Part shown: positions 10,800 through 21,000 of the stretch, one piece after another
Layout of the letters: every line of letters begins with the position of its first letter
How positions within the stretch are numbered: position 1 is the stretch's first letter
From: Myxococcaceae bacterium JPH2
GTDB taxonomy: Bacteria > Myxococcota > Myxococcia > Myxococcales > Myxococcaceae
Direction of reading: 5' to 3'
Length of the DNA: 64,000 nucleotides
Assembly: GCA_016458225.1 (NCBI GenBank)
Contig: JAEMGR010000005.1
Coordinates: 1-64,000, forward strand
Translations under genes and position numbers: made by a program
Notes under the pieces: model-generated
Told to the model about the DNA's origin: nothing
What the model saw: the letters and a program-made list of their open reading frames with translations, nothing else
Databases searched by the model: none

Positions 10800-13700
10800 C
10801 CCGCGCTCCTCTCCGGCTCCAGCAGCACCACCGGGAACTCCGCGAGCAGCGGCGCGAGGGGCAGCACGCCGCCGCCCGACCCACGCTCGGGCCGCACCCG
10901 CCGCCCCGTGAAGACATTGCGGAACATCATGCCCGCATATGCCTCGGGAAGGTCCAGGAACGTGCCGTCGTGGGCTCCCGCCAGCCCGCCCGGCGACTCC
11001 AGCGCGGAGAGCGTGAAGCGCGGCGCACAGGCCACCACCACGCCCGCCGCGTGCTCCCGCGCGAAGGCCACCCCCGCCTGGGCCCGAGGACCGGCGAGGT
11101 CCAGCGCCCGGTAGCCCCCCGCACGAAAGAGCGCGGGCCACCGCTGGCGCAGGCGCAGTCCCTCGGCCAGGAGGTAGAGCTTCGCCCGGCCGTCATCCAG
11201 GTCCCGCGTGAGCTGCGCGCACACGCCAGGGCGGTCCACCTCCGCGGCGGCGTCCAGCTCCGCGAGCCACCGCGCCCGCAGCGCGAAGTCCACGGGCCGG
11301 CGGTTGTCGGGATCCACCAGCGACAGGTCCCACAACTCGGAGCCCTGATAGGTGTCCGCCACGCCGGGCGAGGCCAGCTTGAGCAGGAGCTGGCCGAGCG
11401 CGTTGTGTTGCCCCGCCCGTTCGATGCGGCGCTTGAAGGCCTCCACGTCTTCCAGGAAGGCCGTGCCACGCCGAGGGTCGAAGCACGCGTCCACGAAGCG
11501 CGCCATCGCTTCGTCATAGGCGCTGTCCGGGTTGGTCCACGAGGTGCGGACCTTGGCCTCCTTGATGGCCTTGCCCATGTACTCGCGCACGCGGCGCTGG
11601 AAGTCGTCGCGCTCCGGGCCCGCGAGCACCGACCCCATCGGCCAGGCGCCCACGACCGTCTGGAAGAAGAGGTACACGTCGTTGGGACTCGGCGCGGGCC
11701 CCGAGGGCAGCTCCTCGACGAAGCGGGCGGTGAGCCGGCCCCAGCGACGCACGCGCTTGCGCCACTCCTCGGGCAGCTCGGTGAGCACGTGGATGCGCGC
11801 GCGCACGTCCTCGCTGCGCTTGGTGTCGTGCGTGCTGGTGGTGAGCATGCTCGCCGGCCAGCGCTCCGCGCGCTCCTGGTTGCGCAGGTGGAAGGTGGTG
11901 GCCCGCACGCCAAAGCGCTCCGGCTCTCCACCCACCTCGTTGAGGCTCACCAGCCGGTTGTAGAGGTAGAAGACCGTGTCCTCCAGCCCCTTGGCCATGA
12001 CAGGCCCGGTGAGCTGTTGCAACTTCATGGCGAAACGCAGCATCCCCGCGCGCTCGGGCTCGGCCACGTGCTCCGGGTAGCGGCGCAGGAGGATGTCGCG
12101 CAGGAAGTCGAAGATGGAGGCGTTGGTGGTGGCGTTGCGCTCCTTGGCCCGCTGGATCGTCCACTCGATGTACTGCACGTCGCGCGCGTCCAGCTCGGGG
12201 CGCCAGCCGTCCACGTAGGTGCGATAGACGGGGAACAGCGCGATGAACTCGATGAGCGCGCGGCGCAGGCTGTTGAGCGTGAAGTCGCGCGTGCGGCGGT
12301 TCAGCTCGGAGATGCGATTGAGCTCGTGCGCGAGCACGTTGATCTCACTCGACATGGAGTCGCGCATGATGAGCCGCTTCTTCTCGTACACGAGCTCCGG
12401 GAAGTCCTGGCGTCCGCCGATGAAGCGCTCGTAGGTCTCCGTCAGGTGCGACTCCGCCGCGGGGTGGACGAAGAGGCCGCTCACCGCGTTGGCGAAGCGG
12501 TAGCCCGTGGTGCCGTGCACCGCCCACGACTCGGGGATGCGCTCGCGACCGCCTTGAATCTTCTCCACCGCGACGAACAACGACTTGCGCAGCGGGCTGT
12601 CGGGGTGCGCGGTCACCTCGGCGCGCCAGAGCTCGCGCAGCCGCGCCTCCACCTGCGGCCAGCGCGCATCGTCGGCGGTGCCTCGCGCCGAGAAGAGCGC
12701 GCGCGCCTTCTCCACGAAGAAGCCCTCTTGCAGGTCCAGGAAGTAGGCGGTGGGGTCGAACAGGCCGTCCGGATGGTCGATTCGCAGCCCGGTGACGCGG
12801 TCCTCGCCCAGCCACTGGAAGACGCGCTGGTGCGCCTCCAGGAAGACGTCCGGGTCCTCCATCCGGATGGCCGCCAGCCCGTTGATGTCGAAAAAGCGAC
12901 GGTAGTTGATCTCCTCTCCCGCCACGCGCCAGTGGGCGAGCCGGTAGCTGCACCGCGCGAGCACCGCGTCCAGCAGGTCGAACGAGCGCGGATTGCCCGG
13001 GCTCCCGTTGAACACATGGACGTTCTCCTCCACGTACTGCGCCAGCTCGGGGCTCGCCGTCACCACCGCGGCCAGCCTCCGCTTGATGACCTCCTTCTCG
13101 CGGTGCCGCTCGATGACCTTGGCGCGCTCCAGCTCGGTGCGCGGCGGGAGGTGCTCGATGGCGGTGAGGATGGAGAGCAGCTCCACGAGGGGAGGAGCGT
13201 CCGCGCCCAGCCGCGCCTCCAGCCGCTCCAGGCCCTGCCGGAGAATTCGCCCGTACTGACGCGGGGCCACCGGCAGGAGGTGGTCGTAGTAGTGGAGGAA
13301 GAACGCCCCGTCACGGAAGGACAGGCGCAGCTCGCCGCGCTCCAGGACGATGCCGTACTGGTCTCCGAGGATGGGCAGCAGCACCTTGTCGCGCAGCTCG
13401 TCCTTCACCGGCCGCCAGTCGATGTCGAACGTCCGCGCGTAGAGCGAGGCCGGTCCATTCTCCAGCACGTCGAACCACAGGCGGTTGTCCCGCTCGATGC
13501 CCATGTGGTTGGGCACCACGTCCAGCACCTGCCCCATGCCGTGCTGGCGCAGCGTGGCGCCGAGCGCGGCGTGGTGCTCCGCGGTGCCCACCTCCGGGTT
13601 GAGCTGCTGGTGGTCCACACAGTCGTACCCGTGGGGGCTGCCCGGTGTCGCCTTCAGGTAGGGCGACGCATACAGGTCACTGACCCCCAGGCGCGCCAGG

Positions 13701-13903
13701 TACGGCACCACCGCGCGGGCGTGCTGGAAGGTGAACCCCTGATGGAACTGGACGCGGTACGTGGACAGCGGCGGAGCGCGGCGTGACGCCAGCGCCTCCT
13801 GGACCCGCGCGTAGAGCCCCCTGGCCAAGGCCTCCACCGCCTCGGCGTGGCGCGCGCCTCCGGCGGATGGAGGCCCCTCCTCTTCCAGCCCGTCGAGCAA
13901 CAT
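10796..13903 (-). CDS. treY: Maltooligosyl trehalose synthase
   Basis: A 1035-residue GH13 enzyme that turns the reducing-end alpha-1,4 bond of maltooligosaccharides into the alpha,alpha-1,1 bond of trehalose. Signatures are QFHQGFTFQHARAVVPYL, DVVPNHMG, GLRIDHPDG with the nucleophile Asp, FVAVEKIQGG with the acid, and STHDTKRSEDVRARI near the C-terminal half. The partner TreZ, which releases trehalose, is not in the window. The start is uncertain: ATG 13903 gives a product beginning MLLDGLEEEG, while a GTG at 14026 with GAGGG upstream would add 41 Gly/Arg-rich residues that do not resemble the family. The length is somewhat above the usual 700-900, mostly from insertions in the helical regions. 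Confidence 0.93.
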
Positions 13904-14050
13904 GCGGCTGAGAGGTAGGGCCTGGGCACCGCGCCCGCCAGCCGCGCCGGCGGACTTCGACGTCCAGCCAACGCTCCAGGGGCCCGAGATGACTGCCGAC
14001 AAGCAGAGGGCCCGCCACGCATTCACGCGGGCGAGCCCTCAAGATACAGA

Positions 14051-14078
14051 AGCCGAAGCGACCCTCGCGGGTCCGGCT
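14051..14078 (-). terminator. Stem-loop after the SWIB gene
   Basis: AGCCG...GACCC-TCGC-GGGTC-CGGCT forms a two-part stem (5+5 bp with a one-sided 4-base bulge) starting 3 bases past the SWIB stop on the minus strand. It is followed by TCTGTATCTT, a weak T tract. It is likely a transcription terminator between the SWIB gene and treY. Confidence 0.5.
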
Positions 14079-14081
14079 AGA

Positions 14082-14402
14082 TCAGCTGAGCTGCTTGTTC
14101 ACCAGCGAGGTCATCTCGAACATGGTGACGTTCTTCTTGCCGCCGAAGATGGGCTTGAGCTTGTCGTCGGCGTTGATCTGACGCTTGTTCTTGGCGTCCT
14201 GCAGGCTGTTCTTCTTGATGTACGCCCACAGCTTCTTGACGACCTCGGTGCGAGGCAGCGGCTTGCTTCCGACAATCTCCGCCAGCGCGGCCGAAGGAGT
14301 CATCTCCTTCATGAACGACGCGTTGGGCTTGCGCGCGGCAGGCTTGGCGGGCTTCTTGGCAGCAGCGGTCGTCTTCTTCGCAGCAGCTTTCTTAGCGGCC
14401 AT
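14082..14402 (-). CDS. SWIB/MDM2-domain protein with Lys/Ala-rich tail
   Basis: A 106-residue protein. Residues 1-27 are a Lys/Ala/Pro-rich tail (MAAKKAAAKKTTAAAKKPAK) like the tails of histone H1 and bacterial histone-like proteins. Residues 30-105 form a SWIB domain: LAEIVGSKPLPRTEVVKKLW, AYIKKNSLQDAKNKRQI, then DDKLKPIFGGKKNVTMFEM. SWIB is a eukaryotic chromatin-remodelling (BAF60) fold, found in bacteria mainly in Chlamydiae and some others. The basic tail suggests DNA binding, so a nucleoid-associated role is plausible but inferred. GGAGGAG lies about 12 bases upstream of the ATG. It stands alone, divergent from the ether-lipid run. Confidence 0.92.
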   Translation of the reverse strand: MAAKKAAAKKTTAAAKKPAKPAARKPNASFMKEMTPSAALAEIVGSKPLPRTEVVKKLWAYIKKNSLQDAKNKRQINADDKLKPIFGGKKNVTMFEMTSLVNKQLS

Positions 14403-14712
14403 TCGTCTTCAGTCTCCTCCCCTCCGAAGGGGACGTTGCACGGCCTGCTTTCCTCATCAAGCGAGAGCCGATGGCGGCGTAGTAACACGGCCGAGCCCGA
14501 AAAACAGCCGTCTTCCGTGCTTTTTCCCTCGGAGAATGCTCCGCGCAACGCATTTCGGGCCGAAAACTCGGCCCGGGAGCGGGTTCTCCGACGGGATTTT
14601 GGCGCCTCGACGCAGGCGGAGCCGCCATTCCGGCCCCTGCGGGCGCGCTCCCTCGGGGAAATGGGCCCGCCGCCCAGTGGACGGGATGTGCTTTTTCGGA
14701 TGAAACAGCGCC
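14403..14712. other. Divergent intergenic region with a strong hairpin
   Basis: The 310 bases between the SWIB gene (minus) and the first epimerase (plus) hold no credible ORF. At 14556-14575 there is a near-perfect hairpin, CGGGCCG-AAAACT-CGGCCCG, in a stretch with several A/T runs. It has no T tract on either side, so it may be an operator or a 5'-leader structure instead of a terminator. The epimerase ATG at 14713 has no strong ribosome site. Confidence 0.4.
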
Positions 14713-15690
14713 ATGAACGCCCTCATCACCGGTGCCGGAGGCTTCCTGGGAACCTGGCTGGCGCGAGCGCTCGCCGCGCGCGGCGACACCGTGGCCTGTC
14801 TGCTGCGGCGCACCACGGACGCCTCGGGACTGGAGGGTATCCCTTACACGCGGGTGGAGGGGGACGTGACGGACCCAGCCTCCCTGGCCCGCGCGGTGGC
14901 CGGGCGGGACGTCGTCTTCCACCTGGCCGGCATCCGCCGCGCCGCCGCCCGCGACGAGTTCATGCGCGTCAACGCGGACGCCACGCGCCTGCTCTGCGAC
15001 GCCATGGTGGCCACCGGCACGCGTCCCCGGCTGGTGTTCTGCGGCTCCCTCGCCGCGCACGGGCCCTCCACCCCCAGCCGGCCCCACGTGGAGGAGGACC
15101 CCTTCCAGCCCTATGAGTGGTACGGCGAGAGCAAGGCCGAGGGCGAGCGCATCGCCTTCTCCTATGCGGACCGCCTGCCCGTGACGGCCACGCGCCCCCC
15201 TCGCATCCTCGGCCCCGGCGACAAGGAGAACCTCGCCTTCTTCAAGCTCGTGCAGCGCGGCATCCGGCTGGAGCTGACCGGGGGGCCCCGCCCGCTCACC
15301 ATGGTGGACGTGGAGGACGTGGTGGACCAGCTGTTGCTCCTCGGCGAGCGGCCCGAGGCGCTGGGCGAGGCCTTCTTCTGCGCGGGCCCCGAGGCCCTGT
15401 CGCTGGAGGAGGTGGAGGACCTGGGGGCCCAGGCGCTGGGCGTCACGCCGCGGACCGTGCGGATGAGCCCCGCGGTCCTCAAGGCCCTGGCCACGGCCGC
15501 GGACGGCATCACGCGGGTGACGGGGCGCAAGCTTCCCTTGAACCGCAAGCTGGCGCGTCAGCTCACGGCCCCCGCCTGGACGTGCTCCGGCGCCAAGGCC
15601 GAGCGCCTGCTCGGGTTTCGGCCTCGGCGCGATTTGGCGGACTCCATCCGCCGCAGCGCCGAGTGGTACCGCGCGCAGGGATGGCTGTAG
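14713..15690 (+). CDS. NAD-dependent epimerase/dehydratase (extended SDR)
   Basis: A 325-residue extended short-chain dehydrogenase. The Rossmann motif is TGAGGFLG at residues 6-13, the NAD-side DVTD and FHLAGI follow, and the catalytic Tyr/Lys pair is YGESK near residue 137. This class acts on nucleotide sugars, sterols or 3-hydroxy lipids; the substrate cannot be read from the sequence. It heads a plus-strand run with a HAD phosphatase, LarA-like protein, ElbD-type enzyme and another epimerase, so a role in lipid head-group or acyl processing is likely. It may be the gene called elbA in M. xanthus (assignment from memory of the locus order). It could also be independent, because 90 bases with a palindrome separate it from the next gene. 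Confidence 0.85.
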   Translation: MNALITGAGGFLGTWLARALAARGDTVACLLRRTTDASGLEGIPYTRVEGDVTDPASLARAVAGRDVVFHLAGIRRAAARDEFMRVNADATRLLCDAMVATGTRPRLVFCGSLAAHGPSTPSRPHVEEDPFQPYEWYGESKAEGERIAFSYADRLPVTATRPPRILGPGDKENLAFFKLVQRGIRLELTGGPRPLTMVDVEDVVDQLLLLGERPEALGEAFFCAGPEALSLEEVEDLGAQALGVTPRTVRMSPAVLKALATAADGITRVTGRKLPLNRKLARQLTAPAWTCSGAKAERLLGFRPRRDLADSIRRSAEWYRAQGWL

Positions 15691-15710
15691 TCCGAGTCGC
15701 CGTGGGGCAC

Positions 15711-15724
15711 CACGGGGCCCCGTG
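15711..15724. promoter_or_regulatory. 14-bp GC palindrome between epimerase and HAD genes
   Basis: CACGGGGCCCCGTG is a perfect palindrome 20 bases after the epimerase stop and 57 before the HAD start. It could end the first transcript or serve as an operator for the downstream operon. No T tract follows. Confidence 0.3.
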
Positions 15725-15780
15725 CCCTCCCGGCGTCGTTGACCTCACCCCCCCGGGGATGGGAGGAAGCCCGACGCCAC

Positions 15781-16458
15781 ATGCTCGCCAAAGTGCCCGC
15801 CAAAGCAGCTTTCTTCGATGTCGACGGGACGCTCGTCCGGACGAACGTCGTCCATGTCTACGCGTATTACGCGATGAACCGAGGTTCGCTGCGGGGCATC
15901 GCGGGCCGAACCCTGTCGACGGCGCTCAGTGCGCCGCTCTTCGGGGTGATGGACATGGTCAACCGCAAGGCGTTCAACGAGTTCTTCTACCGGTACTACG
16001 CCGGGTTGAGCGAGGACCGCCTTGTCACCATCGCCGAGGACATGTTCGAGGACGTCCTCAAGCCCGCCCTCTTCGAGCAGTCCCAGGACCTCATCGACGA
16101 GGCCCGTCGCAGCGGCTGCAAGGTGGTGCTCGTCACCGGAGCGCTGGACTTCACCATGCGCCCGCTGGCCCGCCACCTGGGCTGCGATGACGTCATCGCC
16201 AACAAGATGCAGTACGTGGGCGGCAAGGCCACCGGAAAGGTGATTCCGCCCATCATCGAAGGCGCCAACAAGGCCAACGCCATCCGCGCGTATTGCGAGC
16301 GAGAGGGCCTGGCCCTCAACAAGTGCCATGGCTACTCGGACAGCGCCTCCGACTACGCCATGCTCGCGGTGGTGGGTCGCCCCACCGCGGTGAATCCGGA
16401 CCTGCGGCTGCGCTCGCTCGCGCGCGCCTACAACTGGCCCATCCTGGACCTGAAGTAA
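15781..16458 (+). CDS. HAD-IB family phosphatase of the ether-lipid run
   Basis: A 225-residue HAD-superfamily (SerB-like, subclass IB) hydrolase. Motif I is FFDVDGTLV (nucleophile and acid Asp), motif II is LVTGAL, the Lys motif is around VGGKATGKV, and motif IV is GYSDSASDYAML. Subclass IB members dephosphorylate small molecules such as phosphoserine or lysophospholipid precursors, and several sit beside acyltransferases. Here it precedes a LarA-like gene and the ElbD-type enzyme by 26 bases, so it probably acts on a phospholipid or glycerophosphate intermediate. It corresponds in position to elbB of M. xanthus as I recall that locus. ATG 15781 is preferred because an upstream TTG (15739) adds only low-complexity residues; GGAGG lies 14 bases upstream. 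Confidence 0.85.
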   Translation: MLAKVPAKAAFFDVDGTLVRTNVVHVYAYYAMNRGSLRGIAGRTLSTALSAPLFGVMDMVNRKAFNEFFYRYYAGLSEDRLVTIAEDMFEDVLKPALFEQSQDLIDEARRSGCKVVLVTGALDFTMRPLARHLGCDDVIANKMQYVGGKATGKVIPPIIEGANKANAIRAYCEREGLALNKCHGYSDSASDYAMLAVVGRPTAVNPDLRLRSLARAYNWPILDLK

Positions 16459-16483
16459 CACCTCCCCCTTTCCCCCTCCATTC

Positions 16484-18094
16484 ATGCGCCCGCTCAAGAC
16501 GCTCCAGAAGCTGTACGACGAGGAAAGCCAGGTGGTCATCACGGAGAAGGGCAGCCCGCCTCGGGCGCTCTTCTACGGCGAAGGCTTCCTCCAGGAGGAT
16601 TTGCCCGTGGGAACGCGGGTCATCTTCCCGCGCCCGCCCATGGCCGGCGTGCCCAACGTGAAGGCCGCCATCCGCTGGGCCATCAACCACCCCGAGGGCA
16701 TGGAGCCGCTGCACGCGCTGCTCCGCCCGGGCATGCGCCTGACGTGCGTCATCGACGACATCAGCGTCCCCTTGCCCCCCATGGTCACCCCGGACGTGCG
16801 CCAGTCCATCCTCGAGGTGGTGCTGGAGCTGTGCGCGGACAGCGGCGTGGATGACGTGCACCTGGTCATCGCCAACGCGCTCCATCGCCGGATGACCGAG
16901 GGCGAGATGAAGCGCATGGTGGGCGACAAGATTTTCGACGCCTACTACCCGGACCGCTACTACAACCACGACGCCGAGGACCCGGACGGCATCACCGAGT
17001 TGGAGCGCACGTCGCACGGCGAGGTGGTGGCGGTGAACCGCCGCGTGGCGGAGAGCGACCTCATCGTCTACGTGAACGTGAACTTCGTGCCCATGAACGG
17101 CGGGCACAAGTCCATGGGCACCGGCGTGACGAACTACGCGTCGCTGCGGCACCACCACAACCCGAAGACCATTCGCGACTCCGACAGCTACATGGAGCCG
17201 AAGGCGAGCGCGCTGTACACGAAGAACTCGCGCATCGGGACGGTCATCGACCAGACGCTCAAGGTCTTCCACATCGAGACCACGCTGAACAACCGCATGT
17301 TCGGCTCGGCCACGGACTTCCTCGCCAAGCGCGAGGAGGACTACAGCGAGGCGGACCGGCTGAAGTTCCAGGCCCTGCGCTACACGCTGTCCAAGCTGCC
17401 GCGCGCGGCCGCGCGCAAGGTGCTCAGCGCCATCCCCGCGCCCTATGACGTGACGGGCGTGTTCGCGGGCGCCACCGAGCCCACCCACGCCAAGACGCTG
17501 GAGACGAGCTGGAAGCAGTACGTGGTGCCGGTGGAGGGACAGAGCGACATCGTCATCTTCCCCATCCCGTTCATCAGCCCGTACAGCGTCAACTCCATCC
17601 TCAACCCGCTGCTCGTGCAGGTGATGGGGCTGGGCTACTTCTACAACCTCAACCGCGGCGTGCCCCTCTTGAAGAAGGGCGGCGTGCTCATCCTCCTGCA
17701 CCCGGCCTACGACGAGTTCGACCCCGTGCAGCACCCCAGCTACATCGAGTTCTTCCACCGGCTGCTGCCGGAGACGCGGGACTCCATGAAGCTGGAGCAC
17801 AAGTACGAGAAGGAGTTCGCGGAGAACCCCAGCTACGTGCACCTGTACCGCAAGGGCAACGCCTACCACGGCGTGCACCCCTTCTACATGTGGTACTGGG
17901 GCGAGAACGGGCGCCAGCAGGCCGGCAAGGTCATTGTCGCGGGCGCGGAGAACAACCACGTCCCTGCCCTCATGGGCATGGACCGCACGGACACCCTCGC
18001 CGAGGCCATTGAAGAGGCCCGCGGCTTCATGGGTCGCTCGGCCACCATCAGCCTGCTGCGCATCGCGCCCACGGTGATGGTGGACGTGAAGTGA
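16484..18094 (+). CDS. LarA-like (DUF2088) protein of the ether-lipid run
   Basis: A 536-residue protein related to LarA, the nickel-pincer lactate racemase. The N-terminal domain has CVIDDISVPLPPM where LarA has D-x-T-R-P-x-P, then ANALHRRMTEGEMKRM (LarA: G-x-H-R-x-x-T) and NGGHKSMGTGVTNYASLRH, with a Lys at the place of the cofactor-linked Lys. The protein is about 100 residues longer than LarA, with extra C-terminal sequence. No LarB, LarC or LarE cofactor genes are nearby, so true racemase activity is unproven. It overlaps the next gene by 4 bases (GTGA) and so is part of the ElbD operon, where its role is unknown. Position corresponds to elbC as I recall. Confidence 0.83.
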   Translation: MRPLKTLQKLYDEESQVVITEKGSPPRALFYGEGFLQEDLPVGTRVIFPRPPMAGVPNVKAAIRWAINHPEGMEPLHALLRPGMRLTCVIDDISVPLPPMVTPDVRQSILEVVLELCADSGVDDVHLVIANALHRRMTEGEMKRMVGDKIFDAYYPDRYYNHDAEDPDGITELERTSHGEVVAVNRRVAESDLIVYVNVNFVPMNGGHKSMGTGVTNYASLRHHHNPKTIRDSDSYMEPKASALYTKNSRIGTVIDQTLKVFHIETTLNNRMFGSATDFLAKREEDYSEADRLKFQALRYTLSKLPRAAARKVLSAIPAPYDVTGVFAGATEPTHAKTLETSWKQYVVPVEGQSDIVIFPIPFISPYSVNSILNPLLVQVMGLGYFYNLNRGVPLLKKGGVLILLHPAYDEFDPVQHPSYIEFFHRLLPETRDSMKLEHKYEKEFAENPSYVHLYRKGNAYHGVHPFYMWYWGENGRQQAGKVIVAGAENNHVPALMGMDRTDTLAEAIEEARGFMGRSATISLLRIAPTVMVDVK

Positions 18095-21000
18095 GGGAGT
18101 CGCGCACGGTCATGGGCTCCCCCCTTCCCGAACTCAACGTCACCGAGGCGTTCACCGGCAAGCGGCTGGTGTTCGTGGGCACCACGGGCTTCGTGGGCAA
18201 GGTCACCTTGTCCATGCTCCTGTCCCACTACGGCCAGGTGCTCGACAAGGTCTACGTCCTCGTCCGCAAGGGCAGCGCCGCGTCCGCGGAGCGCCGCTTC
18301 TTCGACAAGGTGGCTCCCAGCGAGCCCTTCCAGCCGCTGCGCGACGCCCTGGGCGACGCGGGCGCCATGGAGTTCATCCGCGCCAAGTGCGAGGTCATCG
18401 ACGGTGACATCACCGACCCCTGGGTCGGCCTCACCGAGACGCAGGTGACGGAGCTGCACGGCAAGGTGCACGCCATCGTCAACTGCGCGGGCCTGGTGTC
18501 CTTCAACCCATCGTTGGAGGTGGGCCTCAACGTCAACACCCACGGCGTGAAGAACGCGGTGGAGCTGGCGCTCAAGTGGGCGGTGCCGCTCATCCACATG
18601 TCCACCGCCTTCGTGGCGGGCAACCGCGACGGGCTCGTCTTCGAGGACGAGGAAGTGCGCGGCTACTTCCCCAAGCGGGGCGAGCTGGACGGGCGCGACT
18701 TCAGCCTGGAGCAGGAGCTGGCGGACGCGGAGAAGATCGTCGCGCGGCTGCGTGAGCAGGCCGACGACCGCGCCCTCACGTCCACCTTCCGCAAGAAGGC
18801 GTTGGACCGCCTAGAGCAGGAAGGCCGCGACGCCACCGACGAGAAGACGCTGCGGCTGGCCGTGGGCCGCGAGCGCAAGCTGTGGCTGACGGGCGAGCTG
18901 GTGCGCGCCGGCATGGAGCGCGCGCAGCACTGGGGCTGGCCCAACACGTACACGTATACGAAGTCCCTGGGCGAGCAGGTGATGGCCGGCACGCCGGGCC
19001 TGCGCTACGCCATCGTGCGGCCCTCCATCGTGGAGAGCGCGGCGCACTTCCCCTTCCCCGGGTGGAACGAGGGCTTCACCACCTCCGCGCCGCTGGCCTT
19101 CGCGGGCATCAAGGGCCAGCGCGGCATCCCCGCTGGTGACCACACCATCCTGGACATCATCCCGGTGGACCAGGTGGCGGGCGCCACGTTGGGCATCACC
19201 GCGCACTCGCTCCAGGTGGAGGAGCGGCGCGTGTACCAGCTCGCCTCCGGCGACGTGAACCCGTTCTACGCGAGCCGCTCCGTGGAGCTGGTGGGCCTGT
19301 ACCGCCGCCGCTTCTACCGGAACAAGGAGACGGGCAACTCGCTGATGAACGCGCTGCGCGCGCGCATCGAGCCGCAGCCGGTGAGCAAGCAGGAGTTCCA
19401 GCTGCTCAGCGCGCCCATGATGGCCAAGGGCGCTCGCTTCCTGAAGAAGTCCATCGATGAGCTGCGCCCGACGTGGGGCGCGCCCACGGTGAACGCGCTC
19501 TTGGACAAGGCGAAGGTCGCCCTGGACGACGTGGAGGAGCAGGCCACCAGCCTCACGGGCCTCATCGACCTGTTCCTCCCCTTCCTGTGGGAGAACCGGT
19601 ACGTCTTCCGCTGCGACAACACCCGCTCCGTCTACGAGAACATGGTCGGCGCGGATCGCGCGCGGATTGGCTGGAGCCCGGACCGCATCGACTGGCGCGA
19701 GTACTTCCTCGGCACGCACCTGCCCGGCCTGGAGAAGTGGGTGTTCCCCGGCCTGGAGGACGAGCTGGAGAAGCGCACCGTCATCCACGCCCACCGCGAC
19801 CTCCTGGAGCTGTTCGAGGCCACGGTGCACGCGTACCGCCACCGCGTGGCGTTCCGCATGGCGGCGAACGAGAAGGAGGAGCGCTTCACCTTCGGCGAGG
19901 TGCACCGCTATGCGGCGCGCGTGGGCAGCTACCTGCTCGCCCATGGCGTGAAGCACGGCGACCGCGTGCTCTTGTTGTCGGAGAACCGGCCCGAGTGGGC
20001 CATCAGCTACTTCGGCATCCTGCGCGCGGGCGCCACCGTGGTGCCGGTGGATCCGGCCCTCACGGAGGCCGAGGTCGTCAACATCGCGAAGCGCGCGCAG
20101 GCGAAGCTCTGCCTCGTGTCCGAGCAGACGGCGGCGGACTTCCCCGGCCTGTTCGCGGCGCTGGGGGATGGCGTCGCGGTGGCGAGCCTCGCCGAGGCCA
20201 TGACGGGAGATCCGGCGCACCCGGATCGCATCGGGCCGGTGAAGAAGTCCGCGTCCGCGGATGACGTGGCCAGCATCATCTTCACGTCCGGCACCACGGG
20301 CACGCCCAAGGGCGTGATGCTCACGCACCGCAACTTCGCCTCGCTGGTGGCGAAGCTCGCGGGCCAGTTCAACGTGGGCGTGGGCGACGGCGTGCTGTCC
20401 GTGCTCCCGCTGCACCACACGTTCGAGTTCTCGGCGGGCCTCCTCACGCCGTTCTCGCGCGGCGCGGAAATCACGTACATCGACGAGCTGACGTCGGACC
20501 GGCTGGGCGAGGTGTTCGAGACCGGCCGCGTCACCGCGATGATTGGCGTGCCGGCGCTGTGGCAGCTCCTGCACCGGAAGATCACCCAGGAGATGGCCAG
20601 CCGCCCGCCCGTGGTGGAGCAGGCGCTCAAGGCGCTGATGGCGGCCAACGGGGAGCTGCGCAACCGCAGCTCGTTGAACCTGGGCAAGCTCTTGTTCTGG
20701 CCGGTGCACCGCAAGTTCGGCGGGCGCATGAAGGTGCTGGTGTCGGGCGGCTCGGCGCTGTCGGAGGAAGTGCACAAGGCCTTCCACGAGCTGGGCTTCA
20801 CGATGCGCGAGGGCTATGGCCTCACCGAGGCCGCGCCGGTGCTGTCCGTCTCCGAGCCCGGCAACAAGCGCACGCCCGGCAGCGTGGGCAAGCCGCTGTC
20901 CGGCATCGAGGTGAAGCTGCTCAACCCGGACACCGACGGCATTGGCGAAGTCCTGGCCAAGGGCCCCAACGTAATGGCGGGCTACTTCGGGGACCGCGAG

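Noticed and set aside
14016-14026. GTG start at 14026 for treY
   Set aside because: It would add 41 residues unlike the family; ATG 13903 is closer to the conserved N-terminal region, though neither start is certain.
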